DNA of 50,558 bases from Streptococcus cristatus. Its GTDB lineage: Bacteria; Bacillota; Bacilli; Lactobacillales; Streptococcaceae. The position numbers and the translations under genes were made by a program. Position 1 is the stretch's first letter. The number at the start of each line of letters is the position of its first letter. The notes beneath the pieces were generated by a model. The model searched no databases. It was not told where the DNA came from and saw only the letters and a program-made list of their open reading frames with translations. Shown piece after piece: positions 37,036 to 47,430 of this stretch. The stretch covers positions 140,071-190,628 of the forward strand of contig NZ_RJNA01000002.1 in the NCBI RefSeq assembly GCF_003943815.1, read 5' to 3'.

Positions 37036-38292
37036 ATGAGCCAAGAATTTAATTTTGACATTGATAAAATTGCCAACAATGCCATTAGCAAAAGCGACAA
37101 AACAACGGAAATCATCGAGGCCAACACGACTCAAGGAAATGGTCAGCTAACTTTTCTGGAAAAGCTGACTCCTGAGCAACAGAGTGCGATTACGGCTAAA
37201 GCCCCGCAGCTTGTCGATAATTTCGTATCAGACCAGAATGCCTTGCTGGACTTTGGCCAATCTGCTGTCGAAGAAGTCAATAGCACCGTCAATCGTATCT
37301 TAGCCGAGCAGAAAAAATTACAAATTCCTCAGGTAGATGAGCTCTTAAAAAACACCAACAAAGAACTCAATGGCTTTGTCGCAAAATACAAGGATGCTCA
37401 AGTAGCGGAACTAGACAAGAAGCCTAATTTCCTGGAAAAACTCTTCAAACAGAGCAAAAACACTCTTCAAGAATTCTATTTTGACTCACAAAATATTGAG
37501 CAGAAAATGGACGGCATGGCCGCAACCGTCGTCAAACAAGAAGATGTTCTGGCTCGCAACATCGTTTCTGCTGAAATGCTGATTGAGGATAATACCAAAT
37601 CGATTGAAAACCTAGTCGGAGTTATTTCCTTTATCGAAGCGTCTCAGCGAGAAGCTGGTAATCGAGCGCTCAAACTGCAGGATGAAGTGGCCCAGTTAGA
37701 TATGACAACTGTTGACTACCAAGTCAAATCGCAAGAATTAGCCCGAATGACAGAGGTGGTCAATACCCTAGAGCAGCAACACACTGAATATGTCAGCCGT
37801 CTCTATGTGGCTTGGGCAACCACTCCTCAAATGCGTAATCTGGTCAAGGTTTCCTCTGATATGCGCCAAAAGCTCGGAATGCTCCGCCGCAATACCATTC
37901 CAACTATGAAACTGTCTATCGCCCAGTTAGGCATCCTCCAGCAATCCATGAAGTCTGGTCAGGTAGCTGACGCTATTTCAAATGCCAACAACGCTGCCCT
38001 GCAAATGCTCGCTGAAACCAGCAAGGAAGTCATTCCTCAGCTGGAGCGGATTTCCCAAAGCCCTACTATCGCTGTTGAGTCTGTCACTAAGCTGGCAGAA
38101 AGCCTCGTCGCTCAAAACCAAGGTATTATCGAAGCCATTGATAAAGGACGAGAAAAACGTGCTCTGCTAGAAGCTACCGTTATCCAGTCTGCAGAAACTA
38201 TCAACAACTCTGTCAAACTGCGTGATCAAAAGATTATCCAAGCCCTGCTGGATCAAGGCAAGGAAGCCCAGAAAGAATTAACTTCAGAATAA
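37036..38292 (+). CDS. TelA-like toxic anion resistance family protein
   Basis: The 418-residue product is soluble and nearly all helical, with coiled-coil stretches, as in the TelA/KlaA family (PF05816). Typical are IEDNTKSIENLVGVISFIEA and LYVAWATTPQMRNLVKVSSDMRQKL. Family members are linked to tellurite and to cell-envelope stress resistance, mechanism unknown. AAAGGAG precedes the start. Co-transcribed with the XpaC-like gene. Confidence 0.85.
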   Translation: MSQEFNFDIDKIANNAISKSDKTTEIIEANTTQGNGQLTFLEKLTPEQQSAITAKAPQLVDNFVSDQNALLDFGQSAVEEVNSTVNRILAEQKKLQIPQVDELLKNTNKELNGFVAKYKDAQVAELDKKPNFLEKLFKQSKNTLQEFYFDSQNIEQKMDGMAATVVKQEDVLARNIVSAEMLIEDNTKSIENLVGVISFIEASQREAGNRALKLQDEVAQLDMTTVDYQVKSQELARMTEVVNTLEQQHTEYVSRLYVAWATTPQMRNLVKVSSDMRQKLGMLRRNTIPTMKLSIAQLGILQQSMKSGQVADAISNANNAALQMLAETSKEVIPQLERISQSPTIAVESVTKLAESLVAQNQGIIEAIDKGREKRALLEATVIQSAETINNSVKLRDQKIIQALLDQGKEAQKELTSE

Positions 38293-38296
38293 GCCA

Positions 38297-38356
38297 AAGA
38301 GCCATCCAGGCTCTTTCAACTCGTAGACAAACGTCAAAACTGATGTTTGTCTTTTT
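38297..38356 (+). terminator. Double terminator after telA
   Basis: First hairpin AAAGAGCC/GGCTCTTT (about 38296-38318), second AGACAAACGTCA/TGATGTTTGTCT with T tract (about 38325-38356). Confidence 0.8.
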
Positions 38357-38444
38357 ATATTCTCCAAATTTTTTAGTCAAGAAGACAAAAATACACTCAA
38401 CTCTTATGAAGAATTAAGTGCATTTTTTGAAAAAGTATATTTCT

Positions 38445-38936
38445 TTACAGACTTTTGACTGCTGCAATGGCTGCATCATAATCTGGCTCGGTATTGATAT
38501 TGTCCACATATTCAGCGTAGGTCACAGTGTTATCTTCATCCAGAACTAGAACTGCGCGGGCTAAAAGGTGCCATTCATTGATGAGGACGGCATAGTCGCG
38601 ACCGAAAGAATGGTCAAAGTAGTCTGATAGCATAACGGCATTTTCGATGCCTTCAGCAGCACACCATTTTCCTTGAGCGAAAGGCAAATCAACTGAAACC
38701 GTGATTACAACAGTATTGTCCAAATCAGCGAGTTCTTGATTGAAACGGCGAGTCTGAGTTGAGCAGACACCAGTATCGATAGACGGTACGATGCTGAGGA
38801 CTTTCTTTTTGCCAGCAAAGTCAGCCAGAGTTTTCTTTGAAAGGTCAGTAGCTGTCAGGCTAAAATCGTGGGCCGTATCGCCGACTTGAAGTTGCTGACC
38901 TGTAAAAGTTACAGGATTTCCGAGAAAGGTTGTCAT
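38445..38936 (-). CDS. tpx: Thiol peroxidase Tpx
   Basis: Reduces hydrogen peroxide and alkyl peroxides using thioredoxin. The 163-residue product has the peroxidatic Cys58 in [11 protein letters not shown] and resolving Cys92 in GKWCAAEG, as in atypical two-cysteine Tpx. It lies downstream of the manganese transporter operon, as in other streptococci, but has its own TACAAT (38967-38972) and a hairpin separates them, so partial read-through is possible. Confidence 0.95.
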   Translation of the reverse strand: MTTFLGNPVTFTGQQLQVGDTAHDFSLTATDLSKKTLADFAGKKKVLSIVPSIDTGVCSTQTRRFNQELADLDNTVVITVSVDLPFAQGKWCAAEGIENAVMLSDYFDHSFGRDYAVLINEWHLLARAVLVLDEDNTVTYAEYVDNINTEPDYDAAIAAVKSL

Positions 38937-39051
38937 TAAAAGTCTCCATTCATGTTTGATAGCTCCATTGTACTGCGAATTGTGACTTTTTTCGAATAAT
39001 TTGACCGAAAATTTGAGATCGACTCCATGTGAAACTTGTTCTTCAGAAATA

Positions 39052-39083
39052 AAGAGGTTAGGATTTTATCTTCCCAACCTCTT
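39052..39083 (-). terminator. Terminator after the manganese operon
   Basis: AAGAGGTT...AACCTCTT arms (39052-39083) with an AT-rich tail on the minus strand, between ssaB and tpx. Confidence 0.65.
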
Positions 39084-39087
39084 ATTA

Positions 39088-40020
39088 TTATTTAGACAGA
39101 CCTTCTGCGATCTTTTCTAAGTTGTATTTCATCATGCTGTAGTAGCTATCTCCTTCTTCTCCTTTTTCTGCAACAGAGTCAGTAAAGATTTTAGCGTAGA
39201 TTGGGATGTTAGTGTCTTTGGAAACTGTCTTCATCGGACGGTCGTCTACACTTGATTCCACAAAGAGAGATGGCACTTTCGTCTTGCGCAATTTTTCAAC
39301 CAAGCTTTTAATTTGGTCTGGAGTCCCTTCTTCTTCAGTGTTGATTTCCCAAATGTAGGCTGATGGCACATTGTAGGCCTTAGAGAAGTACTTGAAGCAG
39401 CCTTCGCTGGTTACAATCATTTTCTTTTCTTCAGGAATGTTGTTGAATTTCTCTTTGGCTTCCTTGTCCAAATTACTTAGTTTTTCCACATAAGCTTTAA
39501 GATTTTTCTCATAAGTTTCTTTATTAGCTGGGTCTTTTTCGCTCAAACGTTTGGCAATATTTTGAGCATAGATGATACCATTTTCCAAGTTGAGCCAAGC
39601 ATGAGGGTCTTCCTTCCCTTTTTCACTTTGGCCTTCCAAGTAAATCACGTCCACGCCTTCGCTGACAGCATAATAGTCCTTGTTTTCTTTCTTCTTAGCA
39701 TTTTCTACTAATTTTGTGAACCAAGCATTACCACCTGTTTCTAGGTTGATCCCATTGTAGAAGATCAGATCCGCTTGGGAAGTCTTTTTGACATCTTCAG
39801 GCAGAGGCTCGTATTCATGTGGGTCTTGACCGACAGGCACGATACTGTGCAAATTGATCTTATCGCCAGCGATATTCTTTGTAATATCCGCAATAATCGA
39901 GTTGGTCGCAACAACATTCAATTTTGAAGAACCAGTCTCGGTACTGCTTTTTTGACTAGAGCAGGCTGCTAGGCCGACAAAAGCCAGCAAAAGCAGAACT
40001 AAGAAACGACATTTTTTCAT
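39088..40020 (-). CDS. ssaB: Manganese-binding lipoprotein (SsaB/ScaA/PsaA family)
   Basis: Surface receptor of the Mn ABC transporter, also described as an adhesin. The 310-residue product has a lipoprotein signal with LAAC, Cys20 being the lipid site. The four metal ligands of the family are present: His68 (DPHEYEP), His140 (DPHAWLN), Glu206 (TSEGCFKYF) and Asp281 (FTDSVAEKG). Third gene of the operon ATPase-permease-receptor. Confidence 0.95.
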   Translation of the reverse strand: MKKCRFLVLLLLAFVGLAACSSQKSSTETGSSKLNVVATNSIIADITKNIAGDKINLHSIVPVGQDPHEYEPLPEDVKKTSQADLIFYNGINLETGGNAWFTKLVENAKKKENKDYYAVSEGVDVIYLEGQSEKGKEDPHAWLNLENGIIYAQNIAKRLSEKDPANKETYEKNLKAYVEKLSNLDKEAKEKFNNIPEEKKMIVTSEGCFKYFSKAYNVPSAYIWEINTEEEGTPDQIKSLVEKLRKTKVPSLFVESSVDDRPMKTVSKDTNIPIYAKIFTDSVAEKGEEGDSYYSMMKYNLEKIAEGLSK

Positions 40021-40041
40021 TGGAAATCCTCCATAAATATA

Positions 40042-40878
40042 TTATTTTACTTTTCTTTTTAAATACCGCTGCTTTGGTGCGATAAAAAATGAAACCAAAA
40101 AGATCAGGGCAGAGGTTAGAACGATACTAGAACCTGCTGCAACATTAAAACTATAACCGATGAAGAGACCTAAAACAGATGCACCAGCCCCCAAGGCAGA
40201 TGACAATAAAATCATGGTCTTGAGACTCTTGGCATAGAGATAGGCTGTCGCAGCTGGTGTAATCAGCATGGCCACAATCAGAATCGTTCCGACACTTTGC
40301 ATGGCTGTGACAGATACCAGAGTCAAGAGAATCATCAGTAAATAGTGGTAAAAATTCACCTTCATTCCCATAGCTTGGGCTAAGAGCGGGTCAAAGGAGG
40401 TCAGCAAAAGTTGCTTGAAGAAAATACTAATGAGCAGTAGCACTAAAATACCCACGCCAATACTAATCCACATATCAAGGTCCTGTACCGCCAAGATATT
40501 CCCAAAGAGAATATGGAAGAGGTCGGTCGAACTCTTGGCAACGCTAATCAAAATGATCCCCAGAGCCAGGAAGGAAGAAAAAGTAATCCCGATAGCCGTG
40601 TCACTTTTTATAATAGAATTGCCCTTGATGTAGGTGATAATGATGGAAGCTAGTAAACCAAAGGTAATGGCACCGATGAAGAAATTAATCCCCAAAATAT
40701 AAGACAGAGCCACACCGGGCAGCACCGCGTGAGAGATGGCATCCCCCATGAGTGACATGCCCCGCAGAATGATAAAGCATCCAACGGCACCGGCCACCAC
40801 TCCAATCACAACAGCTGTAATCAAAGCATTTTGCAGGAAATGAAAGTCATGTAAGCCTTGAATAAATTCCTGAATCAT
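40042..40878 (-). CDS. ssaC: Manganese ABC transporter permease
   Basis: The 278-residue product is an ABC-3 family permease with about eight to nine membrane helices (for example NALITAVVIGVVAGAVGCFI) and the GDAISHAVLPGVALSY loop that touches the ATPase. ATG 40878 is chosen: GGAGGT lies seven bases before it and it follows the ATPase stop by one base; a start five codons upstream would overlap. Confidence 0.93.
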   Translation of the reverse strand: MIQEFIQGLHDFHFLQNALITAVVIGVVAGAVGCFIILRGMSLMGDAISHAVLPGVALSYILGINFFIGAITFGLLASIIITYIKGNSIIKSDTAIGITFSSFLALGIILISVAKSSTDLFHILFGNILAVQDLDMWISIGVGILVLLLISIFFKQLLLTSFDPLLAQAMGMKVNFYHYLLMILLTLVSVTAMQSVGTILIVAMLITPAATAYLYAKSLKTMILLSSALGAGASVLGLFIGYSFNVAAGSSIVLTSALIFLVSFFIAPKQRYLKRKVK

Positions 40879-40879
40879 C

Positions 40880-41599
40880 CTAGGCACCTCCATTCATAAA
40901 GAGCTGAGAGCCGTAGGTCTTCTGCATATTTTCTTTGGTGAAGGTGCTCTCAGTTGATCCGAAAGCGACGACTCTTTTATTAAGTAGCAAGACCTGATCA
41001 AAATAAGCGACCACCTTGCTCAAGTCATGGTGGACAATCAAAATCGTCTTCCCGTCTTTTCTTAGCTGGCGGAGAGTCGCCATGATAATCTCTTCGCTGA
41101 CCGAGTCAATCCCAACAAAAGGCTCATCTAGGAAAATATAGTCCGCCTCCTGAACCAAGCAACGGGCAATCAGGACCCGTTGGAATTGCCCACCAGACAA
41201 CTGGCTAATCTGCCGCTCAGCAAAATCTTCTAAACCAACGATTTTCAAAGCCCGAGCAACCTTTTCCCAGTCAGACGCTTTGAGGCGTTGAAAGAGCTTG
41301 ATCTTAGGATACAAACCCAGAGACACACACTCCTTGACCTTGATAGGAAAATTATAATCAATGTGAATTTTTTGCTCTACATAAGCAATCTCGCTTAATT
41401 CTTGCTTCATGGGTTTTCTGTCTAGAAAGGTCTGCCCCTCACTCTCAACAATTCCTAACATACCTTTTATGAGAGTTGACTTTCCAGCCCCGTTTGGTCC
41501 GATAATCCCTGTGATAGTCGGCCCTTTTATGGTTAAAGAAGTTGGTTCTAAGGCCAGCTGGCCTTGATAACTGACACTTAAATTTTTCATTTCAATCAT
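40880..41599 (-). CDS. ssaA: Manganese ABC transporter ATP-binding protein
   Basis: The 239-residue ATPase has Walker [10 protein letters not shown] (about 35-43), signature LSGGQFQR, Walker B YIFLDEPF and the switch His in LIVHHDLSK. First gene of the operon; promoter covered by two MntR/ScaR-type palindromes. Confidence 0.95.
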   Translation of the reverse strand: MIEMKNLSVSYQGQLALEPTSLTIKGPTITGIIGPNGAGKSTLIKGMLGIVESEGQTFLDRKPMKQELSEIAYVEQKIHIDYNFPIKVKECVSLGLYPKIKLFQRLKASDWEKVARALKIVGLEDFAERQISQLSGGQFQRVLIARCLVQEADYIFLDEPFVGIDSVSEEIIMATLRQLRKDGKTILIVHHDLSKVVAYFDQVLLLNKRVVAFGSTESTFTKENMQKTYGSQLFMNGGA

Positions 41600-41615
41600 T
41601 GTTACACCTCTTTTG

Positions 41616-41655
41616 TTTTAATATACATTAAAATGAAAATTAAGTCAAGTTAATT
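41616..41655 (-). promoter_or_regulatory. Manganese operon promoter with two ScaR/MntR-type palindromes
   Basis: Minus-strand -35 TTGACT (41643-41648) and -10 TATATT (41620-41625), 17 bases apart. TTTTAAT-ATAC-ATTAAAA (41616-41633) covers the -10, and AATTAA-GTCAAG-TTAATT (41638-41655) covers the -35. Manganese-dependent DtxR-type repressors bind such AT-rich palindromes in sca/psa/ssa promoters. Confidence 0.8.
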
Positions 41656-41747
41656 TTTAAAAAATCCTTAAAATCAATATAGGAAATATTTGAAAAAAGG
41701 AACTAATTTTGATAAGGTTATATCAAAAGCATGAAAGCGAGAATAAG

Positions 41748-43640
41748 ATGACACGTTTACAAGATGATTTTTATGATGCCATTAACGGTGAATGGGCCAA
41801 AACAGCGGTTATCCCAGATGATAAGCCTGTAACTGGTGGTTTTACAGATCTGTCAGATGAGATTGAAAAGCTGATGCTCTCCACTACTGATCAATGGCTG
41901 CGGGGTGAGGAAGTTCCTGATGATACTATTTTGCAAAACTTTATCAAGTACCATCGTTTAGCTGCTGACTATGACAAGCGGGAAGAACTCGGTGTCAAGC
42001 CTGTTTTGCCTTTGATTGCGGAATACCAAGCACTCAACTCCTTTGCAGAATTTACCACAAAAATTGCCGAGTTTGAGCTGGCTGGCAAGCCCAATTTCTT
42101 TCCTTTCGGTGTGGCACCTGACTTTATGGACGCCCGTATCAATGTCCTTTGGGCAGATGCGCCAGGTACTATTCTCCCAGACACAACCTACTATGCCGAA
42201 GGCCAGCCTCAAAAGGATAAGCTCTTGAAGAAATGGCGCGAATCTTCCGAAGCTTTACTACAAAAATTCGAATTTTCAGCAGAAGAAATCCAAGATTTGC
42301 TGGATAAGGTTTTAGAACTGGATGCTCGAATTGCCAAAGTTGTTCTGTCACGGGAGGAAAGCTCAGAATATGCCAAGCTTTACCACCCTTACAAGTGGGA
42401 AGACTTCAAAGCCTTAGCACCGAATCTACCTTTAGATGCTATCTTCACCCAACTCATCGGGCAAATTCCTGACCAGATTATCGTACCAGAGGAGCGTTTC
42501 TGGCAGGCTGCCGACAAATTCTACTGTGAAGAGACTTGGCCTCTGCTCAAGGCCGTGCTTATCTTTAACGCTATCGCGTCAGCTGAAGCCTACTTGACTG
42601 ACGAAATCCGTGTCCTAGCAGGCGCTTATCGTCGTGCCCTATCTGGAACACCTCAAGCTCAAGACAAGAAAAAAGCTGCCTTTTACCTAGCTCAAGCGCC
42701 TTTCAATCAAGCCATCGGGCTCTGGTATGCTGGACAAAAATTCTCCCCAGAAGCCAAGGCCGATGTCGAGCAAAAAGTAGCCAACATGATCCAAGTCTAC
42801 AAGGAACGCCTCGCAAGCAATGACTGGCTGACACCAGAAACACGGGACAAGGCTATTGTCAAACTCAATGTCATCAAGCCTTATATCGGCTACCCAGAGG
42901 AGCTACCTGAGCGCTACGCGGACAAGCTTGTGGATGAAAATCTCAGCCTCTTCGAAAATGCTCAAAAGCTTCGACAAGTAGAAATTAAGTATGGTTGGAG
43001 CAAGTGGAACCAGCCAGTGGATTACAAAGAATGGGGAATGCCTGCCCATATGGTCAATGCCTACTACAATCCTCAGAAAAACCTGATTGTCTTTCCAGCG
43101 GCTATCTTGCAGGCACCATTCTATGACCTGCACCAGTCCTCTTCAGCCAATTATGGCGGTATCGGAGCGGTTATTGCTCATGAAATTTCTCATGCTTTTG
43201 ATACCAACGGCGCTTCCTTTGATGAAAACGGCAGCCTCAACAACTGGTGGACAGAGCATGACTACCAAGCCTTTACCGAGCGGACTCAGAAAGTCATTGA
43301 CCAGTTCGAAGGTCTAGATTCCTACGGTGCCAAGGTCAATGGCAAGCTGACCGTTTCAGAAAACGTAGCGGACTTGGGCGGTATTGCAGCGGCTCTCGAA
43401 GCAGCCAAGAAAGAAACTGACTTCTCTGCGGAGGAATTCTTCACCAACTTTGCCCGTATCTGGCGGATGAAGGGACGCGAAGAGTACATGAAGCTCTTGG
43501 CCAGCGTGGATGTCCATGCACCCGCTAAACTTCGGACCAATGTCCAGCTGCCTAACTTTGACGACTTCTTTACGACCTTTGATGTCCAAGAAGGAGACGG
43601 TATGTGGCGGAGTCCAGAAGAGCGCGTGGTGATTTGGTAA
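41748..43640 (+). CDS. pepO: Endopeptidase PepO (M13 family)
   Basis: Zinc metallo-endopeptidase for oligopeptides, 630 residues. HEXXH zinc motif at His478-Glu479-Ile-Ser-His482 (IAHEISHAFD), third ligand region ENVADLGG with Glu538, and the M13 C-terminus APAKLRTN. No signal peptide, though streptococcal PepO is often found on the surface. ATG 41748 (MTRLQDDFYDAING) gives the usual 630 residues; a TTG upstream is rejected. Divergent from the Mn operon, an arrangement seen in other streptococci. Confidence 0.93.
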   Translation: MTRLQDDFYDAINGEWAKTAVIPDDKPVTGGFTDLSDEIEKLMLSTTDQWLRGEEVPDDTILQNFIKYHRLAADYDKREELGVKPVLPLIAEYQALNSFAEFTTKIAEFELAGKPNFFPFGVAPDFMDARINVLWADAPGTILPDTTYYAEGQPQKDKLLKKWRESSEALLQKFEFSAEEIQDLLDKVLELDARIAKVVLSREESSEYAKLYHPYKWEDFKALAPNLPLDAIFTQLIGQIPDQIIVPEERFWQAADKFYCEETWPLLKAVLIFNAIASAEAYLTDEIRVLAGAYRRALSGTPQAQDKKKAAFYLAQAPFNQAIGLWYAGQKFSPEAKADVEQKVANMIQVYKERLASNDWLTPETRDKAIVKLNVIKPYIGYPEELPERYADKLVDENLSLFENAQKLRQVEIKYGWSKWNQPVDYKEWGMPAHMVNAYYNPQKNLIVFPAAILQAPFYDLHQSSSANYGGIGAVIAHEISHAFDTNGASFDENGSLNNWWTEHDYQAFTERTQKVIDQFEGLDSYGAKVNGKLTVSENVADLGGIAAALEAAKKETDFSAEEFFTNFARIWRMKGREEYMKLLASVDVHAPAKLRTNVQLPNFDDFFTTFDVQEGDGMWRSPEERVVIW

Positions 43641-43669
43641 AGGACTTCAATAACATTTAATCAATCACA

Positions 43670-43716
43670 AAAAACCTGCTCAGGAAGGGCATTAGAGCCT
43701 TCCCGAACAGGTTTTT
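43670..43716. terminator. Bidirectional terminator between pepO and the channel gene
   Basis: AAAACCTG...CAGGTTTT base with GGAAGG/CCTTCC in the stem. It serves both converging genes and touches the channel stop codon. Confidence 0.85.
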
Positions 43717-44416
43717 ATAGTTCTTTGATTTCTTTCATATAGCCGGCCGTGATGATACCAGCGGGCAGAGCCACAATGGCGATTCCTAAAAAGGAGGAAA
43801 TCATAGTAATAATTTTTCCAGTCGTTGAAACTGCATAAATATCACCATAACCAACTGTCGTCAGGGAAATGGTTGCCCAGTAGAGGGCGTCAAAAAAATT
43901 AGGAAATGTACTGGGCTCGACATTAAAAATGATAAGGGCAGAGATGAAGATATAGCCAAGAGCCAAAAGACCCACGATAATCAAACTGTCCTTCTGCTTT
44001 TTTAAGACATTGGTCAATATTTGAACATTTTTAGAATAGCGAATAAACTTAAAGACCCGCAAGATACGAAGCATGCGCAAAATCTTAAAGAGCCGCAAAC
44101 TATTATTTAACAAAAAGAGAGAAGGCAAAATGCAGAGCAGATCAGCTAGCGCCATAAAGGTGAAAGGATAAAGTAGAAAAGAAAGCTTACCTTTTTCCAA
44201 TTTATAATCGGCCGTTAGAAGTCGAAGAACGTAGTCAATAATAAAAATAACCGTTGACACAAAATCCAACCACATGAAGATTCCTGTGTGACTTTTTGTG
44301 GTCAGGGGGATCAAGCTGACAATAATAGTCGGGAACATAAAGACATCATAAGCTTTTTCAATCGCATTTCCCTTTTGATGGGGCTCAATAATCTGAAATA
44401 AAGTCTTCCTTGTCAT
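43715..44416 (-). CDS. Voltage-gated-type potassium channel
   Basis: The 233-residue product has six membrane helices, an S4-like helix with regularly spaced basic residues (LRLFKILRMLRILRVFKFIRY) and the pore motif TTVGYGDIYAVS. This is the KvAP-like bacterial Kv family; there is no RCK domain. ATG 44416 (MTRKTLFQIIEPH) is preferred over a GTG four codons upstream, which itself forms part of the ribosome-binding GTGAGG. Confidence 0.88.
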   Translation of the reverse strand: MTRKTLFQIIEPHQKGNAIEKAYDVFMFPTIIVSLIPLTTKSHTGIFMWLDFVSTVIFIIDYVLRLLTADYKLEKGKLSFLLYPFTFMALADLLCILPSLFLLNNSLRLFKILRMLRILRVFKFIRYSKNVQILTNVLKKQKDSLIIVGLLALGYIFISALIIFNVEPSTFPNFFDALYWATISLTTVGYGDIYAVSTTGKIITMISSFLGIAIVALPAGIITAGYMKEIKEL

Positions 44417-44538
44417 CCTCAACCTCACTTTTTTAAACTTGCTTTAATTCTATCTGTTTTTTAAATAAGTCAAGGTCAAGCCGCAAAGATTTTCCTCATT
44501 CTCCTTCGTCGGTTGCTTTCAAAATCCCTTGAAAATGG

Positions 44539-44568
44539 TATAATAGATAGAAACGTGTCTAGAACACG
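44539..44568 (+). promoter_or_regulatory. leuS promoter and short leader
   Basis: Extended -10 TGGTATAAT (TATAAT 44539-44544). The leader of about 45 bases has only a small CGTGT/ACACG hairpin (44552-44568). No T-box motif is present. Confidence 0.65.
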
Positions 44569-44595
44569 GAAAAGATCGTTGGAGAGTAAATGATT

Positions 44596-47097
44596 ATGGC
44601 AACTTACAATCACAAAGAAATCGAGCCCAAGTGGCAGAAATACTGGGCTGAGCATCACACATTCAAGACAGGTACGGACAAGGGCAAGCCTAACTTTTAT
44701 GCGCTGGACATGTTTCCTTACCCATCAGGAGCTGGTTTGCACGTAGGACACCCTGAAGGCTACACAGCGACAGATATCCTCAGCCGCTACAAGCGAGCTC
44801 AGGGCTATAACGTCCTTCATCCTATGGGCTGGGATGCCTTTGGTTTGCCGGCTGAGCAATACGCTATGGATACAGGCAATGACCCAGCTGACTTTACAGC
44901 GGAGAACATTGCTAACTTCAAACGTCAAATCAATGCGCTTGGTTTTTCTTACGACTGGGATCGGGAAGTCAATACCACTGACCCCAACTACTACAAGTGG
45001 ACTCAGTGGATTTTTACCAAGCTTTACGAAAAAGGCCTGGCTTATGAAGCTGAAGTGCCAGTAAACTGGGTTGAAGAGCTGGGAACGGCTATCGCTAATG
45101 AGGAAGTTCTGCCAGACGGCACATCTGAGCGCGGTGGCTATCCAGTCGTCCGCAAGCCCATGCGTCAGTGGATGCTGAAAATCACAGCCTATGCAGAACG
45201 TTTGCTCAATGACTTAGAGGAGCTGGATTGGCCTGAGTCTATCAAGGACATGCAGCGCAACTGGATCGGCAAATCAACCGGTGCCAATGTAACCTTCAAG
45301 ATTAAGGACACAGACAAGGACTTCACCGTCTTTACCACTCGTCCGGACACCCTTTTTGGTGCAACCTATGCTGTTTTGGCTCCAGAGCATGCGCTCGTTG
45401 ATGCCATTACAAGTGCCGAACAAGCCCAAGCAGTTGCAGACTACAAACACGCAGCCAGCCTCAAATCAGACCTAGCTCGGACTGATTTGGCTAAGGAGAA
45501 AACTGGTGTCTGGACAGGAGCTTATGCCATAAATCCTGTCAATGGCAAGGAAATCCCAATCTGGATTGCCGACTATGTGCTTGCAAGCTACGGAACAGGA
45601 GCTATCATGGCCGTTCCTGCACACGATGAGCGCGACTGGGAGTTTGCTAAGCAGTTTGATTTGGAGATTATTCCAGTTCTAGAGGGCGGCAATGTTGCTG
45701 AAGCTGCTTATACAGAAGACGGGCCGCACATTAACTCTGGCTTCCTAGATGGCTTGGACAAGGCTGCTGCTATTGAGAAGATGGTAGCTTGGCTGGAAGC
45801 AGAAGGTGTCGGAAATGAGAAAGTCACCTATCGCCTGCGCGACTGGCTCTTTAGCCGTCAGCGCTACTGGGGTGAGCCAATTCCAATCATTCATTGGGAA
45901 GATGGTACTTCAACGGCTGTTCCTGAAAATGAATTGCCGCTAGTCTTGCCTGTAACCAAGGATATCCGCCCTTCTGGTACTGGTGAAAGCCCTCTGGCCA
46001 ATCTGACTGACTGGCTGGAAGTGACTCGCGAAGACGGTCTCAAAGGACGCCGCGAAACCAATACCATGCCTCAATGGGCTGGTTCTAGCTGGTATTACCT
46101 GCGTTACATTGACCCCCACAACAATGAGAAATTAGCAGACGAAGATCTGCTCAAGGCTTGGTTGCCAGTTGATATTTATATCGGTGGCGCGGAGCACGCG
46201 GTGCTCCACCTCCTCTACGCTCGTTTCTGGCATAAATTCCTCTATGATATCGGAGTGGTGCCGACCAAGGAGCCTTTCCAAAAGCTCTTTAACCAAGGGA
46301 TGATTCTGGGTACTAGCTACCGTGATCACCGCGGAGCTCTTGTGGCGACAGATAAGGTGGAAAAACGTGATGGTTCTTTCTTCAACATCGAAACGGGAGA
46401 AGAACTGGAGCAAGCACCAGCCAAGATGTCTAAATCTCTGAAGAATGTGGTCAACCCAGACGATGTGGTAGAGCAATATGGTGCTGATACGCTTCGTGTC
46501 TATGAAATGTTCATGGGGCCGCTGGATGCATCCATCGCTTGGTCAGAAGAAGGTCTGGAAGGTAGCCGCAAGTTCCTAGATCGTGTCTACCGTTTGATTA
46601 CAAGCAAGGAAATCGCTTCGGATAACAATGGTGCTCTCGACAAGGTATACAACGAAACAGTCAAGTCTGTCACAGAGCAGATTGAGGAGCTCAAGTTTAA
46701 CACAGCTATTGCCCAGCTCATGATCTTTGTCAATGCGGCCAACAAGGAAGAAAAACTCTATGTCGAATATGCTAAAGGTTTCATTCAATTGCTGGCGCCT
46801 TTTGCACCGCACTTGGCTGAAGAACTCTGGCAGGCAGTAGCTCAAACTGGCAAGAGCATTTCCTACGTAGCTTGGCCAACTTATGACGAAAGCAAGCTGG
46901 TTGAGGCAGAGGTCGAAATCGTCGTTCAAATCAAGGGTAAAGTTCGTGCTAAGCTTGTCGTAGCCAAAGACCTGAGCCGTGAGGAGCTGCAGGAAATCGC
47001 TCTAGCAGATGAGAAAATCAAGTCTGGAATCGCTGGTAAAGAAGTTGTGAAAGTCATCACTGTGCCGAATAAACTGGTTAATATTGTAGTGAAATAA
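44596..47097 (+). CDS. leuS: Leucyl-tRNA synthetase
   Basis: Charges tRNA-Leu. The 833-residue product has the class I signatures HVGH at 49-52 and KMSKS at 610-614, the editing domain (about 220-420, [13 protein letters not shown]) and the tRNA-binding C-terminus. The second ATG (44596) is chosen because GGAGAG lies nine bases before it; the first is only three bases away. Confidence 0.96.
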   Translation: MATYNHKEIEPKWQKYWAEHHTFKTGTDKGKPNFYALDMFPYPSGAGLHVGHPEGYTATDILSRYKRAQGYNVLHPMGWDAFGLPAEQYAMDTGNDPADFTAENIANFKRQINALGFSYDWDREVNTTDPNYYKWTQWIFTKLYEKGLAYEAEVPVNWVEELGTAIANEEVLPDGTSERGGYPVVRKPMRQWMLKITAYAERLLNDLEELDWPESIKDMQRNWIGKSTGANVTFKIKDTDKDFTVFTTRPDTLFGATYAVLAPEHALVDAITSAEQAQAVADYKHAASLKSDLARTDLAKEKTGVWTGAYAINPVNGKEIPIWIADYVLASYGTGAIMAVPAHDERDWEFAKQFDLEIIPVLEGGNVAEAAYTEDGPHINSGFLDGLDKAAAIEKMVAWLEAEGVGNEKVTYRLRDWLFSRQRYWGEPIPIIHWEDGTSTAVPENELPLVLPVTKDIRPSGTGESPLANLTDWLEVTREDGLKGRRETNTMPQWAGSSWYYLRYIDPHNNEKLADEDLLKAWLPVDIYIGGAEHAVLHLLYARFWHKFLYDIGVVPTKEPFQKLFNQGMILGTSYRDHRGALVATDKVEKRDGSFFNIETGEELEQAPAKMSKSLKNVVNPDDVVEQYGADTLRVYEMFMGPLDASIAWSEEGLEGSRKFLDRVYRLITSKEIASDNNGALDKVYNETVKSVTEQIEELKFNTAIAQLMIFVNAANKEEKLYVEYAKGFIQLLAPFAPHLAEELWQAVAQTGKSISYVAWPTYDESKLVEAEVEIVVQIKGKVRAKLVVAKDLSREELQEIALADEKIKSGIAGKEVVKVITVPNKLVNIVVK

Positions 47098-47132
47098 TTA
47101 GTTTGATTTAGCATTATAGTAATTATAAAAAA

Positions 47133-47309
47133 AGAGGCTGGGACAAAAATCCTAGCCTCTCTATTGTCTTTGGATTGTCGAGCAAGTCGCAGTGGTCGAG
47201 TGGGCTCTACTAGGCTGATTTCATCAGCTTTTACAGCCCTACGCAACTGTGCGGAGGTGGGACGACGAAATCGAATTCTAACGAATTACCGATTTCTGTC
47301 CCACTCTCT
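47133..47309 (+). repeat. 177-bp repeat with inverted ends, copy B
   Basis: Same ends and length as copy A, with a few substitutions (for example AGTCCTAG to AATCCTAG; CAAGACGC to CAAGTCGC). Here an A run precedes and a T run follows, so the whole element can act as a large terminator for leuS. Confidence 0.85.
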
Positions 47310-47366
47310 TTTTTAATAGGAATTTTCCCTTAAATCATCGGACTTTTCTCATTTTCCCACTTTCAC

Positions 47367-47403
47367 TTGCTATCCTCATTCTTTTTATTTATAATTATTA
47401 TAA
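47367..47403 (+). promoter_or_regulatory. Promoter with perfect PerR (Per) box
   Basis: TTATAATTATTATAA at 47389-47403 matches the Per box TTATAATNATTATAA at every position. It contains the -10 TATAAT (47390-47395); the -35 TTGCTA (47367-47372) is 17 bases upstream. It drives the broken VIT-type transporter gene. Confidence 0.8.
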
Positions 47404-47430
47404 ATAAAGAGAAAAGAGAAAAGTTTCAGA

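Noticed and set aside
44530..44595. T-box riboswitch before leuS
   Set aside because: The leader is only about 45 bases and lacks the T-box sequence and terminator.
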